A stretch of DNA of 6,857 bases, from the NCBI GenBank assembly GCA_947461015.1, contig CANHIR010000097.1:1-6857 (forward strand), read 5' to 3'. The DNA comes from Bacteroidota bacterium (GTDB lineage: Bacteria; Bacteroidota; Bacteroidia; Chitinophagales; Chitinophagaceae). This document shows positions 1 through 6,857 of this stretch, in pieces (position 1 is the stretch's first letter; the number at the start of each line of letters is the position of its first letter). The position numbers and the translations under genes are program-made. The notes under the pieces were generated by a model, which searched no databases, had not been told where the DNA came from, and was given only the letters and a program-made list of their open reading frames with translations.

Positions 1-2271
1 ATTGGTATTAATAAGGAAGTTGTAAATAAACATTTTACAGGTGCCACTTCCCGAATTGAAGGAATGGGCTTAGATGAAATTGCAAAAGAAATTTTAGCAA
101 AACACAATATTGCATTTCCAAAAAAATCAAGCCAAATTGATCGTTTACCAGAGGGCGGCATTTATCAATGGAAACGAAGAGGAGAAGCGCATTTATTTAA
201 TCCGCAAACCATTCATGCTTTACAACATGCAACAAGCATGGGTGACTATGCAAGTTTTAAAAAATATTCAAAGCTAGTGAATGACCAAGATGATAAAGCT
301 TGTACTTTAAGAAGCTTATTTGAATTTAAACCAACAAGACCTTCTATTGCTATTGAGGAAGTAGAACCTGCTGCAAATATTTACAAACGCTTTGCAACCG
401 GTGCCATGTCCTTTGGATCTATTTCATGGGAAGCACACACTACCCTAGCCATTGCCATGAACCGCTTAGGTGGAAAGAGTAATACTGGTGAAGGTGGAGA
501 AGATCCAATCCGTTATGTAAAAATGGAAAATGGCGATTCCATGCGCAGTGCCATTAAACAAGTGGCAAGTGCACGTTTTGGTGTGACAAGTGAATACTTA
601 ACAGAAGCAGACGAAATACAAATTAAAATGGCACAAGGCGCCAAGCCAGGGGAAGGTGGACAATTACCTGGTGATAAAGTAGATGATTGGATTGGTAGAA
701 CAAGACACTCCACTCCAGGCGTAGGACTTATTTCTCCGCCACCGCATCACGATATTTATTCTATCGAAGATTTATCACAATTAATTTTTGATTTAAAAAA
801 TGCAAACCGTGCTGCAAGAATTAATGTGAAATTAGTTTCTAAAGCAGGCGTAGGCACCATTGCAGCAGGGGTGACCAAAGCAAAAGCGGATGTAGTATTA
901 ATTGCAGGTTTTGATGGCGGTACAGGCGCTTCCCCATTAAGCTCCATTAAACATACTGGTTTACCTTGGGAATTAGGCTTAGCAGAAACACACCAGACCT
1001 TAGTAAAAAATAAATTAAGATCCCGTGTTGTGGTACAAGCCGATGGTCAAATGAAAACAGGAAGAGACATTGCTATTGCGGCTTTATTAGGCGCTGAAGA
1101 ATGGGGTGTGGCAACAGCAGCATTAGTAGTGGAAGGTTGTATCATGATGCGTAAGTGTCATATGAATACCTGTCCTGTAGGCGTGGCTACACAGGATCCC
1201 GAATTACGTAAACGATTTAAAGGCGATCCAGACCATGTGGTAAAATTCTTTGAATTTATTACCGAAGAACTACGTGAGATTATGGCGGAATTAGGTTTTA
1301 GAACTGTGAATGAAATGATTGGTCAAGTAGATGCATTAAGAATGCGAGACAATATCAATCATTGGAAATATAAAAATTTAGATTTAAGTGCGGTATTATA
1401 CAAGGAGCCAGCAGATGAAACGGTTGGATTGTATCAAACCGAAATACAGGATCAAGGTTTAGCTAATGTATTGGATTGGCAATTATTAGCAGCAGCGCAA
1501 CCTGCTATACTGAAAAAAGAGAAAGTCATTGCTAACTTCTGTATAAAAAATACCGATCGTACCACAGGAACCATTGTATCCAATGAGATTACCAAAGTGC
1601 ATAAAGGGGCAGGTTTGCCAGAAGACACTATTCATTTTAAATTTAGGGGTACCGCTGGACAAAGCTTCGGTGCATTTAATACTGCAGGTTTGACCTTGGA
1701 ATTAGAAGGTGACGCCAATGATTATTTTGGTAAAGGCTTGAGTGGTGCGCAGTTAATTATATACCCCGACAAAAAAGCAAATTTTGTACCAGAAGAAAAT
1801 ATATTAATTGGGAACGTAGCATTTTATGGAGCAACTAGCGGAAGTGCATTTATTAGAGGGAAAGCCGGTGAACGTTTTGCAGTAAGGAACTCTGGCGCAT
1901 CCATGGTAGTTGAAGGTATTGGAGACCATGGTTGTGAATACATGACTGGCGGTATAGCTATCATTCTTGGCGCTACTGGCAGAAACTTTGCAGCAGGTAT
2001 GAGTGGAGGTATTGCCTATGTATACAATGTGCAAAATGATTTTGATAGTTTATGTAATAAAGAAATGGTGGATTTAGACCCGGTGAGTAACGAAGATGCT
2101 CCTGAATTACAAAAAATGATACAAGCACACTTTGACAAAACTGGAAGCAGTGTTGCAAAGTTTATTTTAAGTGACTTTGACAACCAACTAAAACATTTTA
2201 TAAAAGTATTCCCTCGTGATTATAAAAAAGTTTTGCAAACACGCAAAACAGCAGTAAGCGCTGGAAAATAA
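1..2271 (+). CDS. gltB: Glutamate synthase (NADPH) large subunit, C-terminal half (5' truncated by window edge)
   Basis: The reading frame is open from base 1, so the first internal ATG (base 64) is not the start. The window holds 756 C-terminal residues, about half of a typical ~1,500-residue large subunit; the glutaminase domain and most of the central domain lie upstream. The large subunit transfers the amide nitrogen of glutamine to 2-oxoglutarate in the cytoplasm. Visible parts, numbered from base 1: the end of the central domain ([11 protein letters not shown], about 11-21); the FMN-binding TIM barrel with [12 protein letters not shown] (131-142), [12 protein letters not shown] and [10 protein letters not shown]; the [3Fe-4S] cysteines C380, C386 and C391 in the family's C-x5-C-x4-C spacing; and the C-terminal GXGXG beta-helix domain with its repeated glycines (about 550-700). 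The frame is intact to TAA, and all expected motifs are present. gltD follows after 17 bases, so the two are very likely one operon. The identification is secure; the promoter is outside the window. Confidence 0.97.
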   Translation: MGINKEVVNKHFTGATSRIEGMGLDEIAKEILAKHNIAFPKKSSQIDRLPEGGIYQWKRRGEAHLFNPQTIHALQHATSMGDYASFKKYSKLVNDQDDKACTLRSLFEFKPTRPSIAIEEVEPAANIYKRFATGAMSFGSISWEAHTTLAIAMNRLGGKSNTGEGGEDPIRYVKMENGDSMRSAIKQVASARFGVTSEYLTEADEIQIKMAQGAKPGEGGQLPGDKVDDWIGRTRHSTPGVGLISPPPHHDIYSIEDLSQLIFDLKNANRAARINVKLVSKAGVGTIAAGVTKAKADVVLIAGFDGGTGASPLSSIKHTGLPWELGLAETHQTLVKNKLRSRVVVQADGQMKTGRDIAIAALLGAEEWGVATAALVVEGCIMMRKCHMNTCPVGVATQDPELRKRFKGDPDHVVKFFEFITEELREIMAELGFRTVNEMIGQVDALRMRDNINHWKYKNLDLSAVLYKEPADETVGLYQTEIQDQGLANVLDWQLLAAAQPAILKKEKVIANFCIKNTDRTTGTIVSNEITKVHKGAGLPEDTIHFKFRGTAGQSFGAFNTAGLTLELEGDANDYFGKGLSGAQLIIYPDKKANFVPEENILIGNVAFYGATSGSAFIRGKAGERFAVRNSGASMVVEGIGDHGCEYMTGGIAIILGATGRNFAAGMSGGIAYVYNVQNDFDSLCNKEMVDLDPVSNEDAPELQKMIQAHFDKTGSSVAKFILSDFDNQLKHFIKVFPRDYKKVLQTRKTAVSAGK

Positions 2272-2288
2272 ATTTTTAAAATATTGAT

Positions 2289-3770
2289 ATGGGAAAGCCA
2301 ACTGGATTTAAAGAATTTACAAGAGAGCTACCTAGCAAATTGCCGGTAGAAGATAGAAAGCAAAATTATAATGAATTTGTTTCGTTATTACCGGAACAAA
2401 AATTAAACGAGCAATCGGCACGTTGCATGAACTGTGGTGTTCCCTTTTGTCATAGTGGATGTCCTTTAGGTAACATCATTCCGGAATTTAACGATGCGGT
2501 ATATCATAAAGAGTGGCAGGAAGCATATGAAATATTAATTTCCACAAATAACTTTCCAGAATTCACCGGACGTATCTGCCCTGCTCCATGTGAAAGTGCT
2601 TGTGTATTAGGCATTAATCAACCTGCTGTTACTATTGAAGAAATAGAAAAGCATATCATAGAAATCGCATTTGAAAAAGGCTTTGTAAAACCTCGAAAAC
2701 CAAATATGCGTAGTGGATTTAAAGTAGCTGTTATTGGCTCAGGCCCCGCTGGTTTAGCAGCTGCTGCGCAATTAAATTATGCAGGCCATGAAGTAACCGT
2801 TTTTGAAAGAGATCCAAAACCAGGTGGCTTATTGCGTTTTGGAATTCCAGATTTTAAATTAGAAAAAAATGTGGTGGAGCGTCGCATTCGTGTATTAGAA
2901 GAAGAGGGTATTGTATTTAAGTGCAATGCGAATGTTGGCGTGAATGTTCGTGTGAATGATATTATGCGTGATTTTAATGCAGTAGTACTTGCAGGTGGAT
3001 CAACCATACCGAGAGATTTACCAATCCCAGGACGCGATGTAAAGGGCGTGTACTTTGCGATGGAATTTTTAAAACAACAAAATAAACGTGTAAGTAATTT
3101 ACCCATTGATGAAGCTGCACTTTTAGCAACTGGTAAAAATGTAGTTGTGATTGGTGGTGGCGATACAGGAAGTGATTGCGTAGGGACTTCTAACCGTCAT
3201 GATGCAAAATCAATTACACAGTTTGAATTATTACCAAAACCACCAGAAACAAGAGCGCCATATATGCCTTGGCCTACTTATCCCATGTTATTAAAAACAA
3301 CTACATCTCATGAAGAAGGTGTGAACAGAGTTTGGGAAGTAGCAACAAAAGCTTTTATTGGAGATGAAAACGGAAACTTAAAAGCATTACAAATTGTAGA
3401 CTTAGAATGGACAAACGCGCCAGATGGCCGTCCCGCTAAGTTCACTGAAAAAGAAGGTAGCATTCGTGAAATACCTTGTGAGTTAGCATTACTTGCTATG
3501 GGATTCTTACATCCACAAGCAACTGGTATGTTAGATGAACTAGGCGTTGAATTAGATGAAAGAGGAAATGTAAAAGCAACCGAATCTGCCTATCAAACAA
3601 ATGTCAATAAAGTATTCACTGCTGGAGATATGCGTCGTGGTCAATCCTTGGTAGTTTGGGCCATTAGTGAAGGCAGAGAATGCGCGCGGAAAGTTGATAT
3701 ATTCTTAACAGGTTCTACTTTATTAGCTTCCAAGGATGCCAGTTTACTTGCATCCACCATAAATAGTTAG
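2289..3770 (+). CDS. gltD: Glutamate synthase (NADPH) small subunit, FAD/Fe-S NADPH-oxidising partner of GltB
   Basis: This is a complete 493-residue protein, close to the usual ~470-490. It takes electrons from NADPH through FAD and two [4Fe-4S] clusters and passes them to the FMN site of GltB, completing cytoplasmic glutamate synthase. Cluster cysteines in the N-terminal domain are C46, C49, C54 and C58 (CMNCGVPFCHSGC) and C97, C101 and C105 (CPAPCESAC). The FAD-binding dinucleotide fold starts with VIGSGPAG (148-155) and FERDPKPGGLLRFGIP. The NADPH-binding fold has VIGGGDTG (287-294). The second FAD motif is AGDMRRGQSLVVWAISEGR (445-463). The ATG at 2289 gives MGKPTGFKEF, the normal N-terminus for this family. 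The 17 A/T-rich bases before it contain no Shine-Dalgarno sequence, as expected in Bacteroidota. The last ~20 residues (Ser/Leu/Ala-rich) form a short unremarkable tail. Other FeS-dependent oxidoreductases share the fold, but adjacency to gltB settles the call. Confidence 0.97.
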   Translation: MGKPTGFKEFTRELPSKLPVEDRKQNYNEFVSLLPEQKLNEQSARCMNCGVPFCHSGCPLGNIIPEFNDAVYHKEWQEAYEILISTNNFPEFTGRICPAPCESACVLGINQPAVTIEEIEKHIIEIAFEKGFVKPRKPNMRSGFKVAVIGSGPAGLAAAAQLNYAGHEVTVFERDPKPGGLLRFGIPDFKLEKNVVERRIRVLEEEGIVFKCNANVGVNVRVNDIMRDFNAVVLAGGSTIPRDLPIPGRDVKGVYFAMEFLKQQNKRVSNLPIDEAALLATGKNVVVIGGGDTGSDCVGTSNRHDAKSITQFELLPKPPETRAPYMPWPTYPMLLKTTTSHEEGVNRVWEVATKAFIGDENGNLKALQIVDLEWTNAPDGRPAKFTEKEGSIREIPCELALLAMGFLHPQATGMLDELGVELDERGNVKATESAYQTNVNKVFTAGDMRRGQSLVVWAISEGRECARKVDIFLTGSTLLASKDASLLASTINS

Positions 3771-3776
3771 TTCATA

Positions 3777-3801
3777 TTATAATATATTTAATATATTATA
3801 A
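3777..3801. repeat. Perfect 12-base AT-only inverted repeat just after gltD
   Basis: TTATAATATATT (3777-3788) is followed by one T and then its exact reverse complement AATATATTATAA (3790-3801). It begins six bases after the gltD stop. All pairs are A-T, so an RNA hairpin would be only moderately stable; it might add to 3'-end protection together with the terminator just downstream. In DNA of this composition a chance origin is also possible. Confidence 0.5.
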
Positions 3802-3818
3802 ATCTCATATTTTTAGTT

Positions 3819-3856
3819 AAAAAGATGAAAATATGCGGCTTATTCATCTTTTTTTT
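3819..3856 (+). terminator. Probable rho-independent terminator of the gltBD operon
   Basis: AAAAAGATGAA (3819-3829) pairs perfectly with TTCATCTTTTT (3843-3853), an 11-base-pair stem with a 13-base loop containing GCGGC. A run of eight T (3849-3856) overlaps the 3' arm and continues past it. The stem has just two G-C pairs, so it is weaker than the amt terminator. Its position 49 bases after the gltD stop, and the matching A-tract and T-tract, make it the best candidate for the operon end. The A-tract could also serve transcripts from the opposite strand, but no such gene is present here. Confidence 0.65.
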
Positions 3857-3893
3857 CCACATTTTAGTATTTTTATATTTTTACACAAATACA

Positions 3894-3911
3894 TATTTTA
3901 ATATTAAAATA
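3894..3911. repeat. Perfect 18-base AT palindrome upstream of amt
   Basis: TATTTTAATATTAAAATA reads identically on both strands. It lies about 110 bases upstream of the proposed amt promoter and after the gltBD terminator. A dyad of this length could be a dimeric regulator site, or a chance product of DNA with almost no G or C. An outer pairing, AGTATTTT (3866-3873) with AAAATACT (3906-3913), overlaps it. No known operator is recognised. Confidence 0.4.
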
Positions 3912-4003
3912 CTGTAAATCAATATTTTATAATAATTTATTTATTTTATTATAATTTTTTATAATTTATTATTATTTTAATTAATTCATAAATTTTATTT
4001 AAA

Positions 4004-4035
4004 TTTGTAGTATAAATGATATATTATTTTATAAT
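4004..4035 (+). promoter_or_regulatory. Possible Bacteroidota-type promoter of amt
   Basis: TTTG at 4004-4007 fits the Bacteroidota -33 element. After 17 bases, TATTTTAT (4025-4032) matches six of eight positions, wildcards included, of the -7 element TAnnTTTG. This would place the transcript start near 4038-4040, about 20 bases before the amt ATG. TATAAT (4030-4035), a classical -10 hexamer, overlaps it. Matches are common in DNA this AT-rich, so the exact site is uncertain, but a promoter is expected between the gltBD terminator and amt. Confidence 0.35.
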
Positions 4036-4059
4036 GTTATATCACAATACACACAGCTA

Positions 4060-5418
4060 ATGAAAAATCAAGTCGTACAAAAGTTTACCCCCTTTATTCT
4101 ATTATTAGTTGTAGCCGTTGCCGCACTTTATGTTCCTCAGATGCCAAGTTATGCTAACGAAGCACACCCCTATAGTCCAGCAGATATTGCTTGGATTTTA
4201 ATTGCCACCGCATTGGTGTTTATTATGACAATAGGTTTGGCATTCTTTTACGGAGGTATGGTGCATAGAAAGAATATTATTTCTACGATGATTAAAAGTA
4301 TTGTATCTGCAGGGATTGTATCTGTTATTTGGATCACCTATGGTTATAGCCTGAGTTTTGGAGAAAGCATTAACGGTATTATTGGCAATCCAAATACACA
4401 TTTATTCTTTAAAGGCGTTGCAAGTGGAGCGCCCATTTTACAAGGAGGAGCTGCAATGACCATACCTTTATTATTATTCGCTTTATTCCAATTAATGTTT
4501 GCCATTATTACGCCTGGTTTAGTGGTTGGTGCAGTAGCTGAAAGAATTAAATTTACTTCTTACATTTTATTCATTGTATTATTTATAACACTTGTTTATG
4601 CACCCTTAGCACATTGGTCTTGGCATCCAAATGGATACTTACTAAAAATGGGTGCATTGGACTTCGCAGGCGGCACAGTTGTGCATATTAGTGCTGGTTG
4701 TGCCGCATTGGCTGGCGCACTTGTATTAAAACAAAGACGTGCAAAATTAGAACAACAAGAAATTCCACCTGCTAATATTCCATATGTTTTAATAGGCACT
4801 GGATTACTTTGGTTTGGCTGGTTTGGATTTAACGCAGGTTCTGCATTGGGTGCAAATTCGTTGGCTGTAAATGCATTTGCAACTACCAACACAGCAGCTG
4901 CCGCAGCAGGTTTGGCTTGGATGTTCTTTGATGTAATGAGAGGCAAAAAACCTTCGGTTTTAGGATTTTGTATAGGGGCAGTAGTAGGACTTGTTGCCAT
5001 TACTCCAGCAGCTGGTTATGTTGGTATCCCACAAAGTATATTTATTGGTGTGATTGGAGCAGTAATCTCTAATGTATTAAGTCACGCATTTAAATTATCA
5101 AGAGTAGATGATACATTAGATGTATTTCCTTGTCACGGCATTGGAGGAATGGTAGGTATGCTGTTAACGGGCGTATTTGCATCAAAAGGAGTGAATCCCG
5201 CAGGCAACGATGGTTTATTTTATGGAAATCCAGCTTTCTTTTTAACACAATTCAAAGCCATGTTAATTGTGGTTGCTTATAGCTTCAGTGTTTCTTTTAT
5301 CATCTTTAAATTTATCGCATTGTTATTACCATTGCGTGTATCTGAAGAAGAGGAAGAATTGGGCTTAGATGCAACACAACACGACGAAAAGTACGGAAGA
5401 AATCCCCTAAAGGCTTAA
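4060..5418 (+). CDS. amtB: Ammonium transporter (Amt/AmtB family) with signal peptide
   Basis: This 452-residue inner-membrane ammonium channel would bring in the nitrogen that glutamine synthetase and GltBD assimilate. Residues 1-32 look like a cleavable signal peptide: a basic start, the hydrophobic stretch FILLLVVAVAALYV, then SYA before a likely cut after A32, as in E. coli AmtB. About eleven membrane segments follow, the first near 43-65 (DIAWILIATALVFIMTIGLAFFYGGM). Family landmarks are the signature DFAGGTVVH (201-209), whose D201 and H209 correspond to E. coli D160 and H168; WFGWFGFNAGSA (251-262); and DDTLDVFPCHG (350-360), with D354 and H359 matching E. coli D313 and H318. The pore twin histidines are therefore intact. 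The C-terminal tail EEEEELGLDATQHDEKYG (429-446) is the conserved cytoplasmic segment that contacts P-II proteins in studied homologues. No glnK/glnB gene adjoins it here. The ATG at 4060 precedes a good signal peptide and has no Shine-Dalgarno sequence. Confidence 0.97.
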   Translation: MKNQVVQKFTPFILLLVVAVAALYVPQMPSYANEAHPYSPADIAWILIATALVFIMTIGLAFFYGGMVHRKNIISTMIKSIVSAGIVSVIWITYGYSLSFGESINGIIGNPNTHLFFKGVASGAPILQGGAAMTIPLLLFALFQLMFAIITPGLVVGAVAERIKFTSYILFIVLFITLVYAPLAHWSWHPNGYLLKMGALDFAGGTVVHISAGCAALAGALVLKQRRAKLEQQEIPPANIPYVLIGTGLLWFGWFGFNAGSALGANSLAVNAFATTNTAAAAAGLAWMFFDVMRGKKPSVLGFCIGAVVGLVAITPAAGYVGIPQSIFIGVIGAVISNVLSHAFKLSRVDDTLDVFPCHGIGGMVGMLLTGVFASKGVNPAGNDGLFYGNPAFFLTQFKAMLIVVAYSFSVSFIIFKFIALLLPLRVSEEEEELGLDATQHDEKYGRNPLKA

Positions 5419-5458
5419 TATATTTTTAGGTTCAAGGTTTTTAAGCAAGCAATCGCAC

Positions 5459-5488
5459 GGCCCGAATTTCTATTCGGGCCTTTTTTAT
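5459..5488 (+). terminator. Strong rho-independent terminator after amt
   Basis: GGCCCGAAT (5459-5467) pairs perfectly with ATTCGGGCC (5472-5480) around a TTCT loop, a nine-base-pair stem with six G-C pairs. Six T (5481-5486) follow immediately. It lies 40 bases after the amt stop and is textbook in form. The T-tract ends only 17 bases before the plsC start, so it may also influence that gene. Confidence 0.93.
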
Positions 5489-5503
5489 TATATTAGTGGC
5501 CGC

Positions 5504-6265
5504 ATGAAACACGTGAAAAGAGTCATACAATTAATATACTGCATTTATGCACTCATCTTATTTGCAGTACTCACCATAAGTGCTGCTATTGCTTTAATAT
5601 TTCTATTGCCATTTGGGAAGGCGAAATTGAGTAAGCGTATTTACAAAGTTTGTAGATATTGGGCGAAAACATGGTATGCCTTTATAGGTATTAGGCATAA
5701 AGAAATATTTGAAGCACAACACAATTTTAAGAAGCCACATATTTTTGTTTCTAATCACAACTCCTATTTAGACATCCCTCCAATTGTTCAACTTAAACAC
5801 CAACCTATACGTGCATTGGGAAAATTTGAATCTTCTAAAATACCCATTTTTGGCTGGGTATATAAAGCAGCAGTTATTATGGTGGACAGGAGTAGTACTG
5901 CAAAAAGAGCACAAAGTTTGCGAAACTTGAAAGCTGCATTACATAAGAAAACTTCCATTTTCATTTTTCCTGAAGGAACTTTTAGCATGACGGATCAACA
6001 ACCATTAAAATCCTTTTATAATGGAGCATTTAAATTAGCCATTGAAATGCAAGTTCCCATCCAACCCATTTTAATGATAGATGCAGTGGACAGAATGCAT
6101 TATAATAGTGTTTTCTCCTTAACCCCTGGTCCCAATAGAGTTGTTTATCTCAAAGCCATTGACATCAGTAACTATTCCATTCAGGATGTAGATTTACTGA
6201 AAAAAGAGGTATACGAAAGAATGGATGAAGGCTTAAGAAGATATCGAAATTATCCAGTTAAATAA
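5504..6265 (+). CDS. plsC: PlsC-family 1-acylglycerol-3-phosphate O-acyltransferase
   Basis: This 253-residue protein is of normal length for the family, which transfers an acyl chain to lysophosphatidic acid at the inner membrane to make phosphatidic acid. A hydrophobic segment at about 10-37 is a probable membrane anchor. Motif I is NHNSYLD (84-90), the catalytic HX4D, with H85 and D90. Motif II is GWVYKAAVIMVDR (117-129). Motif III is FPEGTF (155-160), where the usual FPEGTR arginine is replaced by phenylalanine. Motif IV is VPIQPI (184-189). The catalytic pair is intact, so it is probably active. The motif III change leaves the acceptor uncertain: another lysolipid acyltransferase of the same superfamily is possible, so the plsC symbol is provisional. 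The start at 5504 gives a basic N-terminus before the anchor; the next Met is far inside the fold. There is no Shine-Dalgarno sequence. The gene is separated from amt by a strong terminator and has no functional link to it. Confidence 0.88.
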   Translation: MKHVKRVIQLIYCIYALILFAVLTISAAIALIFLLPFGKAKLSKRIYKVCRYWAKTWYAFIGIRHKEIFEAQHNFKKPHIFVSNHNSYLDIPPIVQLKHQPIRALGKFESSKIPIFGWVYKAAVIMVDRSSTAKRAQSLRNLKAALHKKTSIFIFPEGTFSMTDQQPLKSFYNGAFKLAIEMQVPIQPILMIDAVDRMHYNSVFSLTPGPNRVVYLKAIDISNYSIQDVDLLKKEVYERMDEGLRRYRNYPVK

Positions 6266-6306
6266 TGCTTGTTTAACACTAACTTATTAAAATAGTGTCA
6301 AAAGCA
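6266..6306. repeat. Imperfect inverted repeat between plsC and priA
   Basis: Two nested arm pairs face each other: TGCTT (6266-6270) with AAGCA (6302-6306), and ACACTA (6276-6281) with TAGTGT (6293-6298), with a few unpaired bases between the two steps and an 11-base loop. It begins at the first base after the plsC stop codon. No T-tract follows directly, so it is not a standard terminator, though it could act as a weak one or as a 3'-end hairpin. Confidence 0.4.
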
Positions 6307-6311
6307 TAGCG

Positions 6312-6319
6312 TATTTTTG
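6312..6319 (+). promoter_or_regulatory. Possible -7 element of a priA promoter
   Basis: TATTTTTG is an exact match to the Bacteroidota -7 consensus TAnnTTTG. It ends 11 bases before the priA ATG, which would give a very short leader or none. A clear TTTG -33 element at 17-23 bases upstream is not visible; that position falls in the AT-rich loop of the inverted repeat. Readthrough from plsC could also drive priA. Confidence 0.35.
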
Positions 6320-6330
6320 TAAACATTATT

Positions 6331-6857
6331 ATGTACGCTGAAATAATCATACCATTAGCCCTTCCCAAAAATTATACCTGGGAAATTCCAAGTACTTTAT
6401 TAGATCAAGTTATGATAGGCATTCGCGTTGAAGTTATGTTAGGTGCCAATAAACGGTATGCAGGTATTGTTAAAAAAATATTTCCAGAGAAACCTGCAGC
6501 CTTCAACCCAAAGCCAATTCTTTCTGTTTTAGATGAGGCCCCTATAGTGTACGAAAATCAAATGGTATTATGGGAATGGATGGCCAAGTATTATATGTGC
6601 ACCGAAGGAGAAGTAATGCAAGCAGCAGTGCCCAGTCATTTAAAAATAAGTAGCGAATCTATTTTTATATACAACGAGGATCAGGCAATTGATAGTCATG
6701 CATTGAGTGATACGGAATATATTATAAGCGAAGCTTTGCAAATAAAAAAAGAACTTAGCCTAATTGAAGTTCAAAAGTTATTGGATAAAAAATCTGTTTA
6801 CCCAATAGTTAATAAGCTTATTCAAAAAGGAATTTGCTTTATTCAGGAAAACTTAAA
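6331..6857 (+). CDS. priA: Primosomal protein N' (replication restart helicase PriA), N-terminal part (3' truncated by window edge)
   Basis: The frame is open from the ATG at 6331 to the window end, 175 codons plus two bases, against ~730-830 residues for a full PriA. PriA recognises stalled replication forks and reloads the replisome. The start MYAEIIIPLALPKNYTWEIP (1-20) is the family's typical N-terminus. Together with IRVEVMLGANKRYAGIVKKI (31-50) and LDEAPIVYENQMVLWEWMAKYYMCTEGEV (about 69-97), it forms the 3'-DNA-binding domain. From about residue 125 onward, SDTEYIISEAL and a helical EVQKLLDKKSVYPIVNKLIQKGI-like stretch fit the following winged-helix domain. The helicase motifs and zinc-binding cysteines would lie beyond the window. 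The start is supported by its match to homologues and by the short, non-coding spacer. The gene follows plsC by 65 bases and may be cotranscribed or have its own promoter. Confidence 0.92.
   Translation, partial: MYAEIIIPLALPKNYTWEIPSTLLDQVMIGIRVEVMLGANKRYAGIVKKIFPEKPAAFNPKPILSVLDEAPIVYENQMVLWEWMAKYYMCTEGEVMQAAVPSHLKISSESIFIYNEDQAIDSHALSDTEYIISEALQIKKELSLIEVQKLLDKKSVYPIVNKLIQKGICFIQENL

Larger units (their letters stand above)
3771..4059. other. Extremely AT-rich intergenic spacer between gltD and amt
   Basis: These 289 bases contain no gene. By hand count about 35 are G or C (about 12%), and only about 7 of the 120 bases from 3901 to 4020 are. The spacer holds, in order, a perfect AT inverted repeat, a probable terminator, a perfect 18-base palindrome and a likely amt promoter, each listed separately. 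The short string ATTTTATAAT occurs twice (3924-3933 and 4026-4035). Such composition favours bent or easily melted DNA and would suit a gene-end plus promoter region. I see no tRNA, coding potential or riboswitch-like structure. Confidence 0.8.

Noticed and set aside
64..66. ATG at base 64 as a gene start
   Set aside because: The frame is open back to base 1 and the upstream residues ([11 protein letters not shown]) match the GltB central domain, so this is an internal methionine of a truncated gene.
513..2158. Several 60-76 codon minus-strand frames inside gltB
   Set aside because: They are short, antisense to conserved FMN and GXGXG domains, and lack any family resemblance.
2777..3106. A 109-codon open frame on the minus strand within gltD
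   Set aside because: It lies entirely opposite the FAD-binding part of gltD, resembles no known family, and is low in plausibility as a protein.
3857..4059. Possible sigma-54 promoter or NtrC-type site upstream of amt
   Set aside because: I looked for a GG-N10-GC type core; the near absence of G and C in this stretch leaves no match.
4596..5000. A 134-codon open frame on the minus strand within amt
   Set aside because: It is antisense to well-conserved Amt coding sequence, and its Ala/Pro/Asn-rich translation mirrors the complementary codons. It has no recognisable domain.
5155..5170. Pro-Cys before the second pore histidine of Amt (DVFPCHG versus DVFGVHG in E. coli)
   Set aside because: This variant is, to my knowledge, common among Amt proteins outside enterobacteria; the functional Asp and His are retained.
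1..6857. An undescribed defence, mobile or secretion system
   Set aside because: Every open frame of real coding character belongs to a well-known housekeeping family, and there are no transposase, integrase, direct-repeat array or tRNA signals.

Overview
The window carries five genes, all on the + strand, from what looks like a Bacteroidota chromosome. A Chitinophagaceae-like relative is my best guess, from codon use and protein flavour only. The coding sequence is AT-rich with many TTA, AAA and GAA codons. None of the four visible starts has a Shine-Dalgarno sequence; the bases before each ATG are A/T-rich or otherwise lack a purine core, as is usual in Bacteroidota. One promoter-like site matches the Bacteroidota -7 element TAnnTTTG exactly.

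Layout: (1) 1-2271, the C-terminal half of gltB, glutamate synthase large subunit, cut by the left edge. (2) 2289-3770, complete gltD, glutamate synthase small subunit, 17 bases downstream and almost certainly cotranscribed. (3) 3771-4059, an extremely AT-rich spacer (about 12% G+C by hand count) holding a perfect AT palindrome, a probable rho-independent terminator, a second perfect palindrome and a plausible promoter for the next gene. (4) 4060-5418, complete amt/amtB, an ammonium channel with a signal peptide. (5) 5459-5488, a strong rho-independent terminator. (6) 5504-6265, a PlsC-family acyltransferase whose start lies only 17 bases after the terminator T-tract. (7) 6266-6330, a short spacer with an imperfect hairpin and a -7-like element. 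(8) 6331-6857, the N-terminal part of priA, the replication restart helicase, cut by the right edge.

The first three genes form a nitrogen-assimilation block. Amt admits ammonium, which glutamine synthetase (not in the window) would convert to glutamine. GltBD then uses glutamine, 2-oxoglutarate and NADPH to make glutamate. plsC (membrane phospholipid synthesis) and priA (DNA replication restart) are unrelated housekeeping genes.

I found no mobile element, CRISPR array, tRNA, rRNA or defence-like locus, and no convincing undescribed system. The points most worth a second look are the AT-rich palindromic spacer before amt, the terminator crowded against the plsC start, and the altered acceptor-side motif of the acyltransferase.
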